Shown here: in pieces, positions 53,826 to 63,725 of the stretch
Layout of the letters: every line of letters starts with the position of its first letter
Numbering within the stretch: the stretch's first letter is position 1
Source: Lucinisca nassula
Taxonomy: Eukaryota; Mollusca; Bivalvia; Lucinida; Lucinidae
Assembly: GCA_963580285.1 (NCBI GenBank)
Contig: OY757010.1
Span: 149,654,675-149,718,674 of the forward strand
DNA length: 64,000 bases
Direction: 5' to 3'
Notes under the pieces: model-generated
Seen by the model: the letters and a program-made list of their open reading frames with translations, nothing else
Databases searched by the model: none
Told to the model about the DNA's origin: nothing
Position numbers and translations under genes: made by a program

Positions 53826-53939
53826 ATTAACAGTGCAGGTCCAGATCAGATGCCGCAGACACCTGTTCGCTCTAATGATGTCTGCAGCACAAGCATTTTT
53901 GATATGAAAATGATCTGATCAGTATCTTCCTCATTTCTA

Positions 53940-54060
53940 GTTCAGATATAGATTGTGAGTGCTCGTTAGAACCGCCTTATTGAGGCTGTTCTAAAGAGTA
54001 CCCACAATTTATGTTTTTGAGCAAAAGTAAGAAAAAATAATGAATAGCCCTGTAAACCCC
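53940..54060 (+). mobile_element. Family E MITE fragment (E10)
   Basis: Central palindrome 'gctcgttagaaccgcc' / 'ggctgttctaaagagt' and 'gtaagaaaaaataatg'. Confidence 0.7.
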
Positions 54061-54189
54061 ACTGTTCTCTATATAAAGAAGGTTAAGAGGGATCTTCATT
54101 TCACAGACTTCTTAAACTGATAACATTTACTTCCCTGTACAGTTCGCCCTTAGCCTGTCTCCCCACCTATAGTTTCTAAGAACGATAAT

Positions 54190-54484
54190 TTGTTTGTTTG
54201 ATTTGAGGTTTAACGTCCCCGTCAACACTGTAAAGGTCATTTTGGAGACGTTGCTTCCAATTTTGTGGGACTTTTACCCGACATTGAGATGAAATGACAT
54301 CTCAAGCCCTGACGCCCAATGAAACCAATAGGGTTTATTAGCATGGATCGTCCGCCTCGCACCACAGTTCCTGGACAGGCTTAGATCCTCTAAGCGGTTT
54401 ACCAGTGTGCGGGCCGGATTCAGCTCTGCGTGGAAGCATCATGCAGCCCATATATTTCTTCAAGCCCCTATGGGCGGGGGCTAC
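54190..54484 (-). mobile_element. SINE S1
   Basis: Reverse; exact 13-bp TSD ctaagaacgataa at 54177-54189 and 54485-54497. Confidence 0.95.
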
Positions 54485-54856
54485 CTAAGAACGATAAAGT
54501 ACTATTTTTCTGACATATTGTCTCCCTTACCTGGCAAAAACTTATCACCTTACTCAGTGGGAAACCATTTGCAAATGAAAGATTTTCATATTAACCATTG
54601 CCCTGCTGAATAAATTAAGATGTGTCCAGATCTATGCATCACTCTTGACACTCTGAATCTCATCTGATACGTTGATCTGGAAACATCCACTCAACGTGAT
54701 ACAATGTGGCGGATCAAGTTACTGTAGATATAATGTGTATATTGTATATATCAGCAAATGTTTATGGGGAATGGATAGACCTGACTCATTGCCTGTCTTG
54801 GGACTTCTTGTTGGCATTCCTTTAATTAGTGTAGATCCAGGTTGATGGGGTCAACT

Positions 54857-55749
54857 CTATCATCATCATCATCATCATCAACGGATTTTTGATTAACATG
54901 CAGGTACAGGGGCAACGTTCACATAAGTGGGCCCCCTTCCAGGTAGCTGGCTTGCTGCACGCATGGCAGATCTTACACCAGATCTCCAGGCTTGTCTATC
55001 ATGAGGATCGATAGCAGAGAGCTTCCATTCTCTGCAATCTCTTTCTGTTAGCTGCTTCCAGGTAATCTTGGGCCTTCCTGGCCCCCGCTTTCCACCTACC
55101 TGTACCGGCCCCGATAGCTCAGTTGGTTGAGTGTCCGCTCCGGGGAACGGGAGGTCTCAGGTTCGATCCCGGGCCACGGCATACCAAAGTCGTTAAAAAT
55201 GGTACTAGCTGCTCCTCGCTTGGCACTCAGATTTACGGGGGTAGAGCTAGGACTGGTCGATCCAGTGCTAGGATAATGTGACTGGTTGTGGTATCATGTA
55301 ATGTGTCTGGGACATGATACTTCAGTGAGGCAGCACTATAAGAGTAAGCATTGAGCTCCCTGTCGCAACCAGACACAGTCGTGATATGACTGAAAAATTG
55401 TTGAAAGCAACATTAAACCCGAATTCACACACACTCACACACACCACCTACCTGTATGTTACAGGCAGTCTTGACTGCACCGTTTGAGCGTTCCACATGT
55501 CCATACCAGCGAAGCCTTCTCTCTTTCAGGATGAGGTCCAGGTCCTCAATGCCAAGACGCTCATAAACTCACTGGACCTGATGGTGACAGTGTCCTGTGG
55601 CTTGACATTGCAGATCTGTCTGATCATTGCCCTGTCATTTCGCTGTAGACGTTGGAGGTTTGGCTTTGTTAATGGCCATGTCTCACTGGCATGGAGCATT
55701 GCGCTCCGCACACAAGAGCTATACACACGGCCACGTGTCTGGAACGAGA
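54857..55749 (-). mobile_element. Non-LTR retrotransposon (LINE) 3' end, split by S4
   Basis: Minus strand, 5'-truncated, running into (ATC)n at 54860-54880. It encodes the C-terminal region behind a reverse transcriptase: VRSAMLHASETWPLT, LQRNDRAMIRQICNV, then past S4 the SGVRSAM..VDVAPVPA end. Frames are interrupted, so it is a pseudogene. Its 3' end is the piece found at 8008 and 31412. Confidence 0.85.
55105..55443 (+). mobile_element. SINE S4 nested in the LINE
   Basis: Forward; exact TSD ccacctacctgta at 55092-55104 and 55444-55456; (CA)n tail. tRNA-like head 'ggccccgatagctcagttgg'. Confidence 0.96.
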
Positions 55750-55852
55750 GGAGCAAATGCTTTCCTTTAAGAGTAGACCCCTGTAGTTAGAGGAGAGAGA
55801 AATGTTTTTGAAAGAGTTAACTCCCATGAAGGTGTTTCCATTCCCCTTAACA
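55750..55852 (+). mobile_element. Family Q MITE, right part (Q3)
   Basis: 'tttaagagtagacccctg', 'gaaggtgtttccattcccct', ending TTAA about 55849-55852. Joined to the LINE. Confidence 0.75.
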
Positions 55853-55915
55853 GATTTGGTTTTTCACATGCATAATAAAGACACTCTTTATTAGCTGGCT
55901 CATATTTATTTTCAG

Positions 55916-56123
55916 TATTGGCTGTGGGCTACTCGACTGGTCAGGTCAACCTTTGTTACATTGAAAATGCTGAGGTTCTCCACACCCTTACAGTTGAAGG
56001 GGAGATAACTTGTTTATCCTGGGTCTGTCAGCTGCTGCCCAAGGGTGAGACTTGGTCATGTGACCCATACCAAGAAGACAGCAGTGACCATTACCTACCA
56101 AAACTCCAAGCGCTGAACAAAAG
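55916..56123 (+). CDS. ANAPC4: APC4, third coding exon
   Basis: 208 nt between acceptor 'tatttattttcag' and donor gtagga (56124). The leading 'ta' completes a Val codon with the G left by exon 2, giving VLAVGYSTGQVNLCYIENAE (second blade), then VLHTLTVEGEITCLSW and an acidic loop ending LPKLQALNK. The DGKVLAVGY-TG---L---E pattern across the exon junction is the clearest WD40 signature here, and the E--V----W segment followed by an acidic insert and a LPKL motif is characteristic of APC4. It ends in phase 2 (AG + C from the next exon gives Ser). Human APC4 has the same order of segments; the loop sequence differs. Confidence 0.92.
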
Positions 56124-56152
56124 GTAGGAATAAGGGATCCATGCTCTAATAG

Positions 56153-56401
56153 TTAAAGGGGAATGTGAACACCTGGCAGTTTTTGTTTTTTCCACCATTT
56201 TGCAAAGGGAGACAACTTTCGGGACTTCCTGTTCACTTTTCTATAAACCCTGTTCCACTGAAAAAGGGGTCTACTCTTCAAGGAAAGAATTTGCTCCTTA
56301 GGAGCAAATTCTTTTCTTTAAGAGTTGACCCCTATTTACATGGGAGACAAGAATACTTTTGCAAGAATTGTCTCCCCTGAAGGTGTACCAATTCCCCTTA
56401 A
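56153..56401 (+). mobile_element. Family Q MITE (Q2), intact, TTAA target
   Basis: TTAA 56153-56156 and 56398-56401. Ends (A)GGGGAATG and ATTCCCC. Hairpin 'aatttgctccttaggagcaa'. Starts 30 bp after exon 3. Confidence 0.85.
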
Positions 56402-56434
56402 ATATTAAGTCTCACACCTATGGATTTGAGTGTC

Positions 56435-56570
56435 CCTCAGGTCACATGACTATGAGATACCAAGTCCAGTAACAGAAGATGAGTAGGGTATCTCTGGGTA
56501 CTTCGTTTTTTGCCCACCTCTGAATTACATGCATGATAGTGAAATAGTTGAAGAGACTGTAAAAACAAAT
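56435..56570 (+). mobile_element. SINE S5, diverged
   Basis: 'gcccacctctgaattacatg', 'gaagagactgtaaaaac'. Confidence 0.6.
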
Positions 56571-56627
56571 AAAAATCTATTAAGGGGTATTACTCCTTAC
56601 CAGGAACTGTATGTTACACCTGAGGGC

Positions 56628-56908
56628 CCCACCCATCGGGGCTTGGAGAAATAAATTGGGCTGCATGGTGGTTCATCTCAGAGCTGAAACCAATTGCACA
56701 CAAGTACTGATAAACCGCTTAAAAGGTTAAGCCTGCCGAGGCAAAGTGGTGAGAGTCTGTCTGTCCATGCATATAAATCCTATTGATTTCATTGGTCAGC
56801 ATGGCTTGATATGTCATTTCATCTCGATGTTAGGTAAAAGTCCCGAAAAATCTTCAAAATGACCTGAATAGTCTTGACAGGGACATTTAACCTGAAACTA
56901 AACAAAAA
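56628..56908 (+). mobile_element. SINE S1, diverged
   Basis: Forward, from 'ccccacccatcggggcttgg' to 'ctgaaactaaacaaaaacc'. Confidence 0.82.
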
Positions 56909-57128
56909 CCTTCATCAGATGCATCTTTAATGCATAGTGTCAGTTTGTGGTTTATACTGTAAATATGTTTTTGAGAGTTGCTGATGTGGCCTAGTTTGCT
57001 GAAACTAGCAAGGTTGTTCCCCCCAAAAACTGAAATTTCACAAATGAAAACCTGCTCAAGGATTACCAAGGAGACTAAAATAAATAACGTGCACTATTTC
57101 TTTAATTGCCATGTCAAACTTACCGTAG

Positions 57129-57424
57129 TGCCGGTCTTGGTAGCTTAGTCGGATGCACATCTGACTGGTTATCAGGAGGTCCCGGTTCGATACCTGCCAG
57201 GTCAGCAACATTCTTTTGTGGAGATTGATCATGAAATTTTTATACGGTCATTCTCTCCCTTCTGCTGATCCAAGAAAGGCAGTTGTCAGTTTCTGGTTGA
57301 AAAATATGCACTGTACTGGTAAGCATACCCAGAGAAAGCTACTGTGGTTAGGTAAACTGTCTGGTTTGATGTGAACAAAATAGTGTTGACTGGGTTGTTA
57401 AACTCCAAAACAGCAAACAAACAA
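57129..57424 (+). mobile_element. SINE S2
   Basis: Forward; head 'gccggtcttggtagcttagt', tail 'actccaaaacagcaaacaaa'. Confidence 0.87.
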
Positions 57425-57529
57425 ACACCTTAAAAAATACCTGTTTGACATTGTCAGATCTTTAATGTAATCAGACTTTAATGGTCATCTTGAAATTCTT
57501 CAAAGCCCCTGCATAGTAATTGCATATAT

Positions 57530-57600
57530 TACCCCCACCCATCAGGGCTTGGAGAAATAAATTGGGCTGCATGATGCTTCCATGCAGAGCTGAAACCGCT
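57530..57600 (+). mobile_element. SINE S1, 5' 70 bp only
   Basis: 'cccccacccatcagggcttg' to 'gcagagctgaaaccgctgg', then cut. Confidence 0.8.
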
Positions 57601-57604
57601 GGGA

Positions 57605-58012
57605 CTATGGGAATTGTTTTGGACCCGCATTATAACGACAGTATTTGTTCCCTATTATTGTGCAGTTATAATGAATTTTTCATTATAAAGAACCCCAGTT
57701 AGGAGTATGATAGGTTATAAAAGGTCTATTCCACATCATTACTCCAAGAAACAAATGTTATAGACATATGTTAGAATCGCTTTGGTGAGGCGATTCTAAC
57801 AAATATCTATTACAGTTTTTTCTTGGAGTATTAAATTACAAGAATCTTTCATGACTATGGATTTGACTTGGGCATTTCCAACCTGAGAGAAGCCCACATC
57901 GCTCAGAATTGAGGCTAGGCTTTTAGCTTTGATTTCAAAACATTGAAATTGTCGTTATAATTAGTTTCACCGTTATAAAGAATGTCGGTATAAAGAGGGT
58001 TGACTGTATTAT
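57605..58012 (+). mobile_element. Palindromic MITE, TA-flanked (family L)
   Basis: Inner hairpin 57735-57832 (arms around 'gttagaatcgctttggtg' and complement). Outer parts with GTTATAA repeats, right end 'aaagagggttgactgta'. Confidence 0.65.
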
Positions 58013-58383
58013 GAGCTACTGGGAGGTAATCGTAATGCCAGATCAGGAGACATAATGGTGATGATATACTAGGAATTCTAACACAGCGCGCCTATATAGG
58101 CAATGGAAAATAGCTGTGTTTTATTCGACAATAAATCACGACAAGGAAGAGCGTGAAGAGTGAAGTCATTAAAAACTGCCAATTAATGACGTCACGAGAC
58201 GATTTCCTTGACGTTAGATGGTGTAACGTCATTTTCTCGCATCGAAAACGTTAGAAAAGGATATAAATGCATGTGTTTCAGTAGATAATTTTAGCGGGAT
58301 TTCTTCTAACAATGGCGAAAAGTTGAGATTTTGAAGGAAACAACAGCATTATTGCCGATTTTCAGCGTGTTAGAATCGAAATA

Positions 58384-58546
58384 GATCAGCTCTAGTTTGT
58401 GATTTGTTGAGTAATAAATCACAGTTTGTCGGTCAGTTGTAAGTAGACAAATCACGCGCTACGCGCTCGTGATTTGATCTACATGACAACTGACCTCCAA
58501 ACTGTGATTTATTACTCAACAAATCACAGCTAGAGCTGATCTATTT
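58384..58546. repeat. Inverted repeat with ACGCGC centre
   Basis: Arms of about 70 bp: 'ctagtttgtgatttgttgag' ... 'acaaatcacgcgctacgcgc' ... complement, ending 'caaatcacagctagagctg'. Confidence 0.85.
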
Positions 58547-58565
58547 CTTAAATAGAATTAAGGTA

Positions 58566-58772
58566 CAGTAAAATTCCGCTATTAAGACCAACTAAAATTA
58601 AGACAAATCTGCTTTTAAAAGCTTATTGAGAAGGTTTCAGTCATTCTTTCTTTGTGTTTTCTACATCCAGTGTCTCCTAATAAGAGACCACTTTTGTGAC
58701 TGCTCAAAAGTGGTCTTTAAGATCAGTTTTCAACAGTTCCAAAGGTGGTCTTAATATAGGATTTTTTACTGT
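58566..58772 (+). mobile_element. Family J MITE (J4), intact
   Basis: CAGTAAAATTCCGCTATTAA to 'tggtcttaatatagg..tttactg'. The uninterrupted reference for J3. Confidence 0.85.
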
Positions 58773-59440
58773 TTTTTGAGTGTGCACACCACTTACTTTT
58801 CAAGACAGAATAAGAACAAAGTATCCGTTGCCAGTGCATGTCTTATTCTTTTAAGGTAGACCTGTCTACTAGTTTCAGTATGACGCATGTAATTTTATCC
58901 AATTTGCAAGAAACCAAACATGATTTGTGCCTGAAATTTTACCAGGGATGTTTGCCTTACACTTTTAAACTGAAAAGGTCATGGTTTGCCTTGAATGTCA
59001 CACATAAATATTTTCTAAATACATGTATGGAAAACTGGAATTTCCCTTGGAAAAGGCATTGAATGGTAGATACCTATGACATGTCAGTACAGAGTACTAC
59101 CTGATGATGACATTTACCTAAATAATCACTGATTATCTGGAACTACTGAAAGAACTCCTTAGGGACCTAAGAACAAGTTTGAATCAGCCCTAGAAAATGT
59201 TGCATTCAGAACAGGGCCCGACAAATCCAAAGTTCAAGCACTTGCCAACAGCATCTTGGAAATTTCTTGGAATTACAATTTTCCTTATATATTCTATACA
59301 TTTTTCTGGGCAAGTGAAATGAAAAATCATTTGCCCAGCCAAAATTTTGGACTTGTCCCGGGCAGCTGGGCAATGGATTTGTCAGGTCCTTCATTCATGT
59401 TTTACTCATTGAAGCTTTTCTGTGCATCATGTTTCTATTT
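58773..59440. other. APC4 intron 3, no recognised repeat
   Basis: AT-rich. Frames on both strands show no domain. Confidence 0.4.
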
Positions 59441-59444
59441 TCAG

Positions 59445-59471
59445 CTATGGCACCCTCACTAAAGGCATTGT
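59445..59471 (+). CDS. ANAPC4: APC4, putative 27-nt microexon
   Basis: Acceptor 'tgtttctattttcag' with a good pyrimidine tract, donor GTAAGT at 59472. The first base C completes Ser with exon 3's AG. The exon then reads YGTLTKGI and leaves two bases (GT). The position corresponds to the short stretch after the LPKL motif in APC4 (aromatic, small residues, Thr, Lys), and phase and splice signals are good. A 27-nt exon is easy to find by chance, so this is less secure than the other three. The next exon should begin with one base completing a GTN (Val) codon. I find no candidate before 64000. Confidence 0.62.
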
Positions 59472-59561
59472 GTAAGTAGATGTTAGTCTTTGTCTGTTAT
59501 TACACTCATCATAGTAATGTGCAAATATCAGTGTCCAACAACAGCAAAAGACATAATAAAG

Positions 59562-59712
59562 ATCTTACATGGGTGTGAGGGGTGGATAGAAAAATTCGTC
59601 CCTCGGGACCACTGTCTGGCATCAGAAGGAAAGCCTTGTTATGCCAGACAGTGGTCCCGAGGGACAGATTTTTCTGCCTACACCTCACTCCCATGTAAGG
59701 TTCTTTTTCTTG
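59562..59712. repeat. Family V hairpin, copy 1
   Basis: Arms 'cttacatgggtgtgaggggt' ... 'accactgtctggcat' and complement; total about 150 bp. Confidence 0.88.
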
Positions 59713-59865
59713 CATTTTAAGGTGCACTCACTTCGATTGTAGAAAGTCTGCCATATATTGACATCACTGTACATGCCAAGCTTCACAATAGCGTATGTGA
59801 TATCCTGTTCAACCAGTGCACTTCAAACGTGAATTTTTTTTTATCCTGTCCCTGGGTAGGATTAT

Positions 59866-60018
59866 AAGAATCTTATATGGGTGTGAGGTGGGGATGGTTA
59901 AATCCGTCCCAAGGGTCACTGTCCGGCATCAGGAGGCTTGCCGAGTGATGCCGGACAGTGATCCCGAGGGACGGATTTTTCTATCCACCCCTCACACCCA
60001 TATAGGATTCTTTTTCTT
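59866..60018. repeat. Family V hairpin, copy 2
   Basis: Same arms with substitutions ('cttatatgggtgtgaggtgg', 'agtgatgccggacagtga'). Confidence 0.88.
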
Positions 60019-60692
60019 GCATACCTTCCATTTCTATTGCGAATTTTCAATGCTGCTGTCACTTCGGTTACCAACGTCCGCCATTTTGTGATGACACAAC
60101 AGGAATGTTGAGTGACGCCACATATGACGCCGCCCCGCATGAGGTTGTAATCAACCAGTGCATTTATCAAACAAGCGATTATATTTGATTTGGGGTAGGA
60201 ACACCAGGGTCAGAACATAAATTTCTATCCCAGGGTAAAATCACGGATTTCCTTGTCTGGTGTGCAAAAAAATCTCTGTAGTATCCCAGGGTTTAGTCCA
60301 GAATTTCCTTGTCTGGTGTGAATGGAAGACATACATGTATTCTAAAAATTTTCACACACACTTGCATGGGGCTAGCAGCAAGTTTCATAAGTTTCATATA
60401 AAATCTTCACATTTCTGAGATTCTTTTCATCATTTGACCATTTTTGTTATGCCTGCTATTAGCATGGCGCGATATAGGCGCCCGGTTTTCCATCCTTTTG
60501 TCTGTTCATCCTTTTGTCAAGGCGTCAACATTTGCAACCACCCTAGCGTTCACCCAAAGGTTCAAGTTTATTTCTCAAGAACTATAAGAGCTTCATTAAC
60601 GATATTTGGTACAAACTTGTATCTGTGGATGGCAACTTTAGTGCAAGCATCCATATTTGACCTTGACCTACATTTCGTGGTTCACTGACTTT

Positions 60693-60988
60693 GTGGCCAG
60701 CCTCGTTGGCTCAGTCGGATGCGCTTCTGACTGGTGATCAGGAGGTCGCGGGTTCGACTCGGCAACATTCTTTCGTGGAGATTGATCATAAAATCTTTTC
60801 TACGGTCATTCTCTCCCGCTGATTCAAGAAGGGCAGTTGTCAGTTTCTGGCGAAAGAATGTGCACTGTACTGGATAACCGCTTACGTATAAGCCTGCCCA
60901 GGAAAGTGTTGATAGGTAAACTGACCGGCTCAAAAATGACCTAAATAATGTTGATTTGGCCGTTAAACTCCAATACAAACAAACAAAT
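60693..60988 (+). mobile_element. SINE S2 nested in P
   Basis: Forward S2, tail 'actccaatacaaacaaacaa'. TSD tcactgacttt on both sides. Confidence 0.88.
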
Positions 60989-60999
60989 CACTGACTTTT

Positions 61000-63182
61000 T
61001 AGCTCACCTGAGCACGAAGTGCTCATGGTGAGCTATTGTGATCAGTCAATGTCCGTCGTCCGTCATGCCTCGTGCGTCGTGTGTCGTGCGGCGTCAACAA
61101 TTTGCTTTAAATGCTAACTCCTCCTAAACCCTTGAGCCAATTTCAATAAAACTTTATAGGAATATTGCTCAGGTGACCCTCTACAAAAATAGCTAAAATT
61201 GTTCCGCTCCGCTAAACAAGATGGCCACCAGAGCTAAAAATAGAAAAATCTTTAAACGACAACTTCTCCTGTACCTTAAGGCCAATTTCATTCAAACTTT
61301 ATAGGAGTGTTGCTTAGGTGACCCTCTTACAAAATAGCTTAAATGTTTCCGCTCCGGTGAACAAAATGGCCACCAGAGCTAAAAATAGAAAATTCTTTAA
61401 ACGACAACTCCTCCTGTACCCTTGGGCCAAATTAATTCAAACTTCATAGGAATGTTGCTTAGGTGACTCTCTACTAAAATAGCTAAAATGGTATTGCGCT
61501 GATGAGCAAAATGGCCGCCATAGCTAAAAATAGAAAAACATCATAAATTTGCTTCAAACACAAACTCCTCCTCAACCCTTGGGCCAATTTGAATCAAACT
61601 TCACAGGAATGTTGCCCAAATGACTCCCTACCAAAATAGCTAAAATCGTTGTGCTCTGACAAACAAGAAGGCCGCCAGAGCTAAAAATAGAAAAAATCTT
61701 TTAAATGACAATTCCTCCTGTACCCTTGGGCCAATTTTATTCAAACTTCATAGGAATATTGCTTAGGTGACCAGCTACCAAAATAGCTGAAAAGATTCTG
61801 CTCTGATGAGCAAAATGGCCGCCATTGCAAAAAATAGAAAAACATCGTTAATTTGCATCAAACACAAACTCCACCTTAACCCTTGGGCCAATTTGATTCA
61901 AACCTCACAGGAATGTTATGTAGGTGACTCCCTAAAGAAATAGCTAAAATCATTCCGCTCTGACTAACAAGATGGCCGCCAGAGCTAAAAACAGAAAAAT
62001 TCTTCAAACGACTACTCCTCCTTTACCATTGGGACAATTTTATTCAAAAGTCATAGGAATGTTGCTTAGATGACCCACTACCAAAATAGCTAAAACATTT
62101 TTGCTCTGATGAGCAAAATGGCCGCCATAGCTAAAAACAGAAAAACTTTGTAAATTTACGTCAAAAGCGAACTCCTCCTCAACCCTTGGGCCAATTTGAT
62201 TCAAACTTCACAGGAATGTTAGTAAGATGACTCCCTACCAAAATAGCTAAAATCGTTCAACGCGGCGAACAAGATGGCCGCCAGAGCTAAAAATAGAAAA
62301 AATCTTCAAACGACAACTCCTCCTTACCCCTTGGGTCAATTTGATTCAAACTTCACATGAATATTATGTCGCTGACTCCCTACCAAAATAGCTAAAATTG
62401 TTCCTCTCTGACTAAAAAGATGGCCACCAGAGCTAAAAATAGAAAAATTCTTCAAACGACAATTCCTCCTCATCCCTTGTGCCAATTTGATTCAAAACTT
62501 CACAGGAATATTATGTTGTTGACCCTCTACCATATTAGCTAAAATGATCCTGCTCTGATGAACAAAATGGTCACCAGAGCTAAAAATATAAAAACATTGT
62601 AAATTGGCTTCAAACTTCACAGGAATGTTGCCCAGGTGACTCCCTACCAAAATAGTTAAAATCATTCCACTCTGATAAACAAGATGGCCACCAGGGCTAA
62701 AAATAGAAAAAATCTTCAAACGGCCGCACTGGGGCCGACCAGTTAAATACATGGGCTTGTATAGGAAAATCCTTTAAAAATCTTCTTCTCTGAAACCGTA
62801 GGGCCCAGGTCTTTGATATTTGGTATGAAGCTTCATCTAGTGGACCTCTACCAAGATTATTCAAATTGTAGCCCCGGGGCCAAAAATGCCCCTGCCACAG
62901 GGCCCACTGGTTTTACATAGGCTTATATAGGGAAAACCTTAAAAAATCTTCTTGTCTGATTTCAGAAGGCCCAGGTCTTTGATATGTGGTATGAAGCTTC
63001 ACCTAGTGAACCTCTACTAAGATTGTTCAAATTATAGCCCTGGGGCTAAATATACCCAAGCGCCGGGGACTACCAAATTTTTTAAATCACAGAGTTGGGG
63101 CCAAAAATTGCCCCACCCTGGAACACGCATGTACATATCTTAACTCAGGTGAGCGAATTAGGACCATCATGGTCCTCTTGTT
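61000..63182 (+). mobile_element. Helitron-like element H2, long copy, nested in P
   Basis: Starts TAGCTCACCTGAGC with a hairpin (GAGCACGAAGTGCTC) and ends with hairpin AGGACCATCATGGTCCT + CTTG + T. First array: about 11 units of 140-160 bp with 'gatggccgccagagctaaaa' (61080-62735). Second array: the 130-bp unit of the short H2 copy (62745-63090). P sequence resumes without loss on the right. Confidence 0.75.
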
Positions 63183-63725
63183 AAAATATTGCGACCACCC
63201 GAGCGTTCACCCAAGGGTTCAAGTTTATTTCTCAAGAACTATAAGAGCCTCATTAATGATACTTGGTACAAACTTGTACCTGTGGATGGTCACGTAAATG
63301 CAAGCATCCATATTTGACCTTGACCTACATTTCATGGCTCATTGATTTTGTAAAATATTGCGACCACCCTAGCCTTCACCCAAATGGTCAAGTTTATTTC
63401 TCAAGAACTATAAGAGCTTCATTAATGATATTTGGTACAAACTTGTATCTGTGGATGGCAACTTAAATGCAAGCATCCATATTTGACCTTGACCTAAATT
63501 ACATGGTCCACTGACTTAGTGAACTATTGCGTCAACCCTAGTGTTCAACCTAATGTTTAAGTTCTGTTCTCAAGAGCTATAAGAGCTTCATTAATGATAT
63601 TTGGTACAAGCTTGCATCTAGGAATGGCAACTTTCATGGAAGCATCCATATTTGACCTTATCCTAGATTTCATGGTTGGGTGACTTTGCGCCCTTTCAGG
63701 CGCGACATAGCCTTCGTCGGAATTC

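Larger units (their letters stand above)
60447..63725 (+). mobile_element. Helitron-like element P, split by S2 and H2
   Basis: Start hairpin 'cctgctattagcatggcgcg' (60453-60472). Tandem units of about 160 bp ('ctcaagaactataagagctt') before S2 and again from 63183 to about 63670. End hairpin 'cgacatagccttcgtcgg' + AATTCTTG + TT (63702-63728). Confidence 0.72.
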
